Shown here piece after piece: positions 61,233-64,000 of a DNA stretch of 64,000 nucleotides; the first letter of the stretch is position 1; the number at the start of each line of letters is the position of its first letter. The notes under the pieces were generated by a model, which worked only from the letters and a program-made list of their open reading frames with translations, was not told where the DNA came from and searched no databases. The position numbers were made by a program, and so were the translations under genes. This DNA is from Photobacterium lutimaris (GTDB lineage Bacteria > Pseudomonadota > Gammaproteobacteria > Enterobacterales > Vibrionaceae): contig NZ_PYMH01000008.1 in the NCBI RefSeq assembly GCF_003025555.1, positions 124,001-188,000 on the forward strand. The letters are read 5' to 3'.

Positions 61233-61682
61233 ATGCAACTGAGTAATGTATTGAGCCTGGACTGCACGAAAAGTGCAGTCCCTTGCTCCAGCAAAAAGCG
61301 TGCCTTGGAAATCATCAGCGAAGTCGCTGCCAAGCACCTAGACCAAAACCCCCAGCCGCTGTTCGAGTGTATGCTCAACCGTGAGAAGATGGGCAGTACC
61401 GGTATCGGCAACGGTATCGCGATCCCGCATGGCCGGATCAGCAGCAGCGATCAAGCCATTGCCGTGCTCATCCAGTGCCAGGCCCCCATCCAATTCGACG
61501 CCATCGACAACCAACCTGTGGATCTGCTCTTTGCCTTGCTTGTTCCTGACGAGCAGTGCCAGCAGCACCTCAAGACCCTGTCCAGCATGGCTGAAAAACT
61601 GAGTAACAAACAGATTTGTAAGCAGCTACGCACCGCAAAAAGTGACGAAGAGCTTTATCAAATCCTGACCTGTGATTCATAA
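61233..61682 (+). CDS. ptsN: Nitrogen-PTS EIIA component PtsN
   Basis: This 149-residue EIIA-Ntr protein has the phosphorylated His in AIPHGRI. It receives phosphate from NPr and in E. coli tunes potassium and phosphate sensing and the stringent response. It starts four bases after hpf. NPr lies two genes downstream; EI-Ntr (ptsP) is elsewhere. Confidence 0.95.
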   Translation: MQLSNVLSLDCTKSAVPCSSKKRALEIISEVAAKHLDQNPQPLFECMLNREKMGSTGIGNGIAIPHGRISSSDQAIAVLIQCQAPIQFDAIDNQPVDLLFALLVPDEQCQQHLKTLSSMAEKLSNKQICKQLRTAKSDEELYQILTCDS

Positions 61683-61722
61683 TGAACGCCACACTCTCCA
61701 TGAATGTTAAGGATTGCCAGCC

Positions 61723-62574
61723 ATGATGTTAATGGTCGTAAGCGGACGCTCGGGTTCAGGAAAATCCATCGCCCTGCGGGTATTGGAAGATCTTGGCTAT
61801 TACTGTGTTGATAACCTTCCGGTTAACCTACTTCCTCAGTTCATTGAGACCCAGCAAGGCAACCAGCAAAATATCGCCGTCAGTATTGATGTGCGCAACA
61901 TGCCCGATGATCCCGAAGAAATCAGCCATACCTTGGACACCCTCGGTGATGACGTCGATGTCAATGTGATCTACCTTGATGCCGATGACAAGACACTGGT
62001 CAAGCGCTACAGCGAAACCCGCCGTCTGCACCCGCTATCACGCCATGGTATGACCCTGGAGCAAGCAATTTTGTCGGAAAGTACCCAGCTTTCCAGCCTC
62101 AAGGCCCGGGCAGATCTAGTAATAGATACCACCACCAAGTCGATTCATGACTTGAGTGAAACGGTCCGCTCACGGGTACTGGGCCGTGAGTCGCGCGAGC
62201 TGATCATGGTATTCGAGTCCTTCGGCTTCAAGTACGGCCTGCCCAACGACGCCGACTATGTATTCGATGTCCGCTTCTTACCGAATCCACACTGGATCCC
62301 TGAGCTCAAGCCACTCACGGGCTTAGATCAGGGAGTCAAAGATTACCTGTCGGGCCATGCCGAGGTTAGCCAACTGATCTATCAGGTACGGAACTTCATT
62401 GAAACCTGGCTGCCAATGCTAGAGAAAAATAACCGCAGCTATATCACCGTCGCCATAGGCTGTACCGGTGGCCAACACCGCTCGGTCTATATTACTCAGC
62501 AACTGGCAGAGTATTTCCGCTACGAAGGCCACCAAGTTCAGGTGAGGCACCGCACGCTGGAAAAAAGCAAATAA
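61723..62574 (+). CDS. rapZ: RNase adapter protein RapZ
   Basis: This 283-residue protein has a P-loop (VSGRSGSGKSIALRVLEDLG) and a C-terminal domain (IGCTGGQHRSVYI). In E. coli it presents the sRNA GlmZ to RNase E and so controls glmS and amino-sugar supply; whether that circuit exists here cannot be seen. The frame extends to a TTG at 61714; the ATG at 61723 aligns with the family and has AAGGA upstream. The npr start overlaps its stop. Confidence 0.95.
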   Translation: MMLMVVSGRSGSGKSIALRVLEDLGYYCVDNLPVNLLPQFIETQQGNQQNIAVSIDVRNMPDDPEEISHTLDTLGDDVDVNVIYLDADDKTLVKRYSETRRLHPLSRHGMTLEQAILSESTQLSSLKARADLVIDTTTKSIHDLSETVRSRVLGRESRELIMVFESFGFKYGLPNDADYVFDVRFLPNPHWIPELKPLTGLDQGVKDYLSGHAEVSQLIYQVRNFIETWLPMLEKNNRSYITVAIGCTGGQHRSVYITQQLAEYFRYEGHQVQVRHRTLEKSK

Positions 62575-62849
62575 TGACCGTTTTCTCACGTGAACTGTTT
62601 ATCAAAAACCGCCTGGGCCTCCATGCCCGGGCTGCCATCAAACTGGTTGAGCTGGCACAGAGTTTCGAGTCCAGTATCACCATCCGCAATGGTGAAAAGA
62701 GTGCCACCGCTGACAGTGTCATGGGACTCCTGATGCTCGAGTCAGCCCAAGGCCAACAGGTCGTAGTCTGCGCCAAAGGTGATGATGCCGAGCAGGCTAT
62801 CAAGGCTGTCAGCACACTGATCGAAGCGGGCTTTGATGAAGAAAATTAA
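62574..62849 (+). CDS. npr: Nitrogen-PTS phosphocarrier NPr
   Basis: This 91-residue HPr-like protein has the active His in NRLGLHARAAIKLVELA and the later Ser-region DSVMGLLML. It passes phosphate from EI-Ntr to PtsN. It overlaps rapZ by one base (TAATG), closing the rpoN-hpf-ptsN-rapZ-npr block. No clear terminator separates it from mgtE in the 232-base spacer. Confidence 0.95.
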   Translation: MTVFSRELFIKNRLGLHARAAIKLVELAQSFESSITIRNGEKSATADSVMGLLMLESAQGQQVVVCAKGDDAEQAIKAVSTLIEAGFDEEN

Positions 62850-63081
62850 CCGGATCAACCCCCTAAAACGTTAACGCCGGTAACCTCGCCGGCCGCTCCT
62901 CACCGGCAACCAAGCCGCTAGTGCAATAATTCATCAATTCCTCTCACATCTGGTGAGACACACCCCGATGATTGCGTTAAAATTCAATTTATTGCGCTGT
63001 TATACCATCTCGTCATCCGCCACTTGTCAGGCGGGTACACTGAGGTATTTCACATCTGAGTCATTTGGGGTACTGCAAACA

Positions 63082-64000
63082 ATGGCCGATGTCATCGATC
63101 AAGATCAAACTCATCAAACGCTGCAAGAAGTCAACCGAGCGCTTGAAAACGGCATGTTTGTCCATGTCCGCCGCATGCTCCAGGATATGGAGCCGGAAGA
63201 TATTGCCCACCTGCTAGAGGCTTCCCCGCCCAAAGAGCGTCAGGTTCTGTGGCAGCTAACCGATCCCGAAGAACAGGGTGAAATCCTTGACGAACTCTCA
63301 GAAGACGTCAAAGACGGTATTGTTGCCCAGATGGCACCGGATAAGCTGGCGGCTGTCACCGAAGGGATGGAAACGGATGACGTCGCCTACGTCCTGCGTA
63401 GCCTTCCCGACAGCAAGTACCAAGAAGTACTGGCCCAGATGGATGCCACCGACCGGCACCGAGTAGAAAAGGCGTTGGCCTATCCGGAGGAAACCGCCGG
63501 TGGGATCATGAGCACCGACTTTATTACCATCCGCAGCGATGTCACTGCAGATGTCGTACTTCGCTACTTGCGCATGAAAAGCGAGCTACCGGAAGCTACC
63601 GATGCCCTGTATGTTGTCGACCAGAACGAGAAACTGATCGGGCATTTGTCTCTTGCGACCCTGATCACCACCCAGCCAGACACCGAAATCCATGACGTGA
63701 TGGACGACGCTGACGAAGCGATCCCGGTCGATATGGACGATGGCGAAGTGGCCAACCTGTTCGAGCGCCGTAACTGGCTGTCAGCCCCGGTTGTTGATGC
63801 CGACAACCAGCTCGTCGGCCGTATTACGATCGATGATGTGGTCGATATTATCCGTGAAGACGCCGAGCACTCGATGATGAGCATGGCGGGTATGGATGAC
63901 GACGAAGATACCTTTGCACCGGTGGTCAAGTCGGCCAAGCGACGCAGCATCTGGCTGGGTGTCAACGTGCTGGCCGCGCTGGCCGCCGCATCGGTATCGA
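63082..64000 (+). CDS. mgtE: Magnesium transporter MgtE, 5' part
   Basis: About 306 codons are in the window and the gene runs off the right edge. The N-terminal MgtE domain (about 35-135, HVRRMLQDMEPEDIAHLLE) is followed by the hinge YPEETAGGIMSTDF and two CBS domains that sense Mg2+ (about 150-265). The first membrane segment begins at RRSIWLGVNVLAALAAASV. MgtE is a dimeric Mg2+ channel. The ribosome site before the ATG is weak, and I see no Mg2+ riboswitch in the upstream spacer. Confidence 0.95.
   Translation, partial: MADVIDQDQTHQTLQEVNRALENGMFVHVRRMLQDMEPEDIAHLLEASPPKERQVLWQLTDPEEQGEILDELSEDVKDGIVAQMAPDKLAAVTEGMETDDVAYVLRSLPDSKYQEVLAQMDATDRHRVEKALAYPEETAGGIMSTDFITIRSDVTADVVLRYLRMKSELPEATDALYVVDQNEKLIGHLSLATLITTQPDTEIHDVMDDADEAIPVDMDDGEVANLFERRNWLSAPVVDADNQLVGRITIDDVVDIIREDAEHSMMSMAGMDDDEDTFAPVVKSAKRRSIWLGVNVLAALAAASVS

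Noticed and set aside
62850..63081. Possible Mg2+ riboswitch upstream of mgtE
   Set aside because: No M-box conserved blocks are visible in the spacer and the stems seen are weak.

Overview
The window is a stretch of conserved core chromosome from a gammaproteobacterium, almost certainly a member of the Vibrionaceae. The proteins resemble the Vibrio/Photobacterium forms throughout: a three-lipoyl AceF, a PetABC cytochrome bc1 complex beside sspAB, nadC next to pilABCD, and mgtE after ptsN-rapZ-npr. Base composition looks moderately GC-rich for that family, which would suit Photobacterium, Grimontia or Enterovibrio, but the genus cannot be settled from this sequence. I see no prophage, insertion sequence, CRISPR array, tRNA or obvious genomic island.

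Layout. (1) 1-5733, minus strand: pdhR-aceE-aceF-lpdA, the pyruvate dehydrogenase operon, with a perfect PdhR-type operator in front of pdhR. (2) 6049-14258: ampD (minus), then nadC, the type IV pilus genes pilA-B-C-D, coaE, zapD and yacG (plus). ampE and aroP, which lie here in E. coli, are absent. Several spacers in this part carry a degenerate 7-bp CTAG-rich repeat. (3) 14421-34869, minus strand: the division and cell wall (dcw) cluster rsmH-ftsL-ftsI-murE-murF-mraY-murD-ftsW-murG-murC-ftsQ-ftsA-ftsZ-lpxC, then secA and mutT. It lacks mraZ, ddlB and secM, although the promoter in front of rsmH still has MraZ-like boxes. (4) 35146-39922: rnpB (RNase P RNA), rsmI, lpoA, yraN, diaA, dolP. (5) 40011-49896: sspAB, petABC, rplM-rpsI, zapE (minus) and zapG, degQ, degS (plus). 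(6) 49988-54611, minus strand: mlaFEDCB-ibaG-murA. (7) 55032-64000, plus strand: yrbG-kdsD-kdsC-lptC-lptA-lptB-rpoN-hpf-ptsN-rapZ-npr, then the 5' part of mgtE.

The genes form a coherent envelope and division set. They cover peptidoglycan precursor synthesis (murA, C-G, mraY), septation (fts, zapD, zapE, zapG), activation of the wall synthase (lpoA), lipid A and Kdo synthesis and LPS transport (lpxC, kdsD/C, lptABC), phospholipid asymmetry (mla), envelope stress proteases (degQ, degS) and recycling (ampD). In E. coli the dcw block and the rsmI-to-npr blocks lie far apart, near 2 min and 71-72 min. Here they are joined, with rnpB at the junction.

Nearly all genes are full length and ordinary. 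The less ordinary observations are non-coding: the heptamer repeats, the mraZ-less dcw promoter, a nested stem in the degQ leader, a structured rplM leader with an orphan plus-strand terminator, and a second PdhR-like site. I did not find evidence for a wholly new system.
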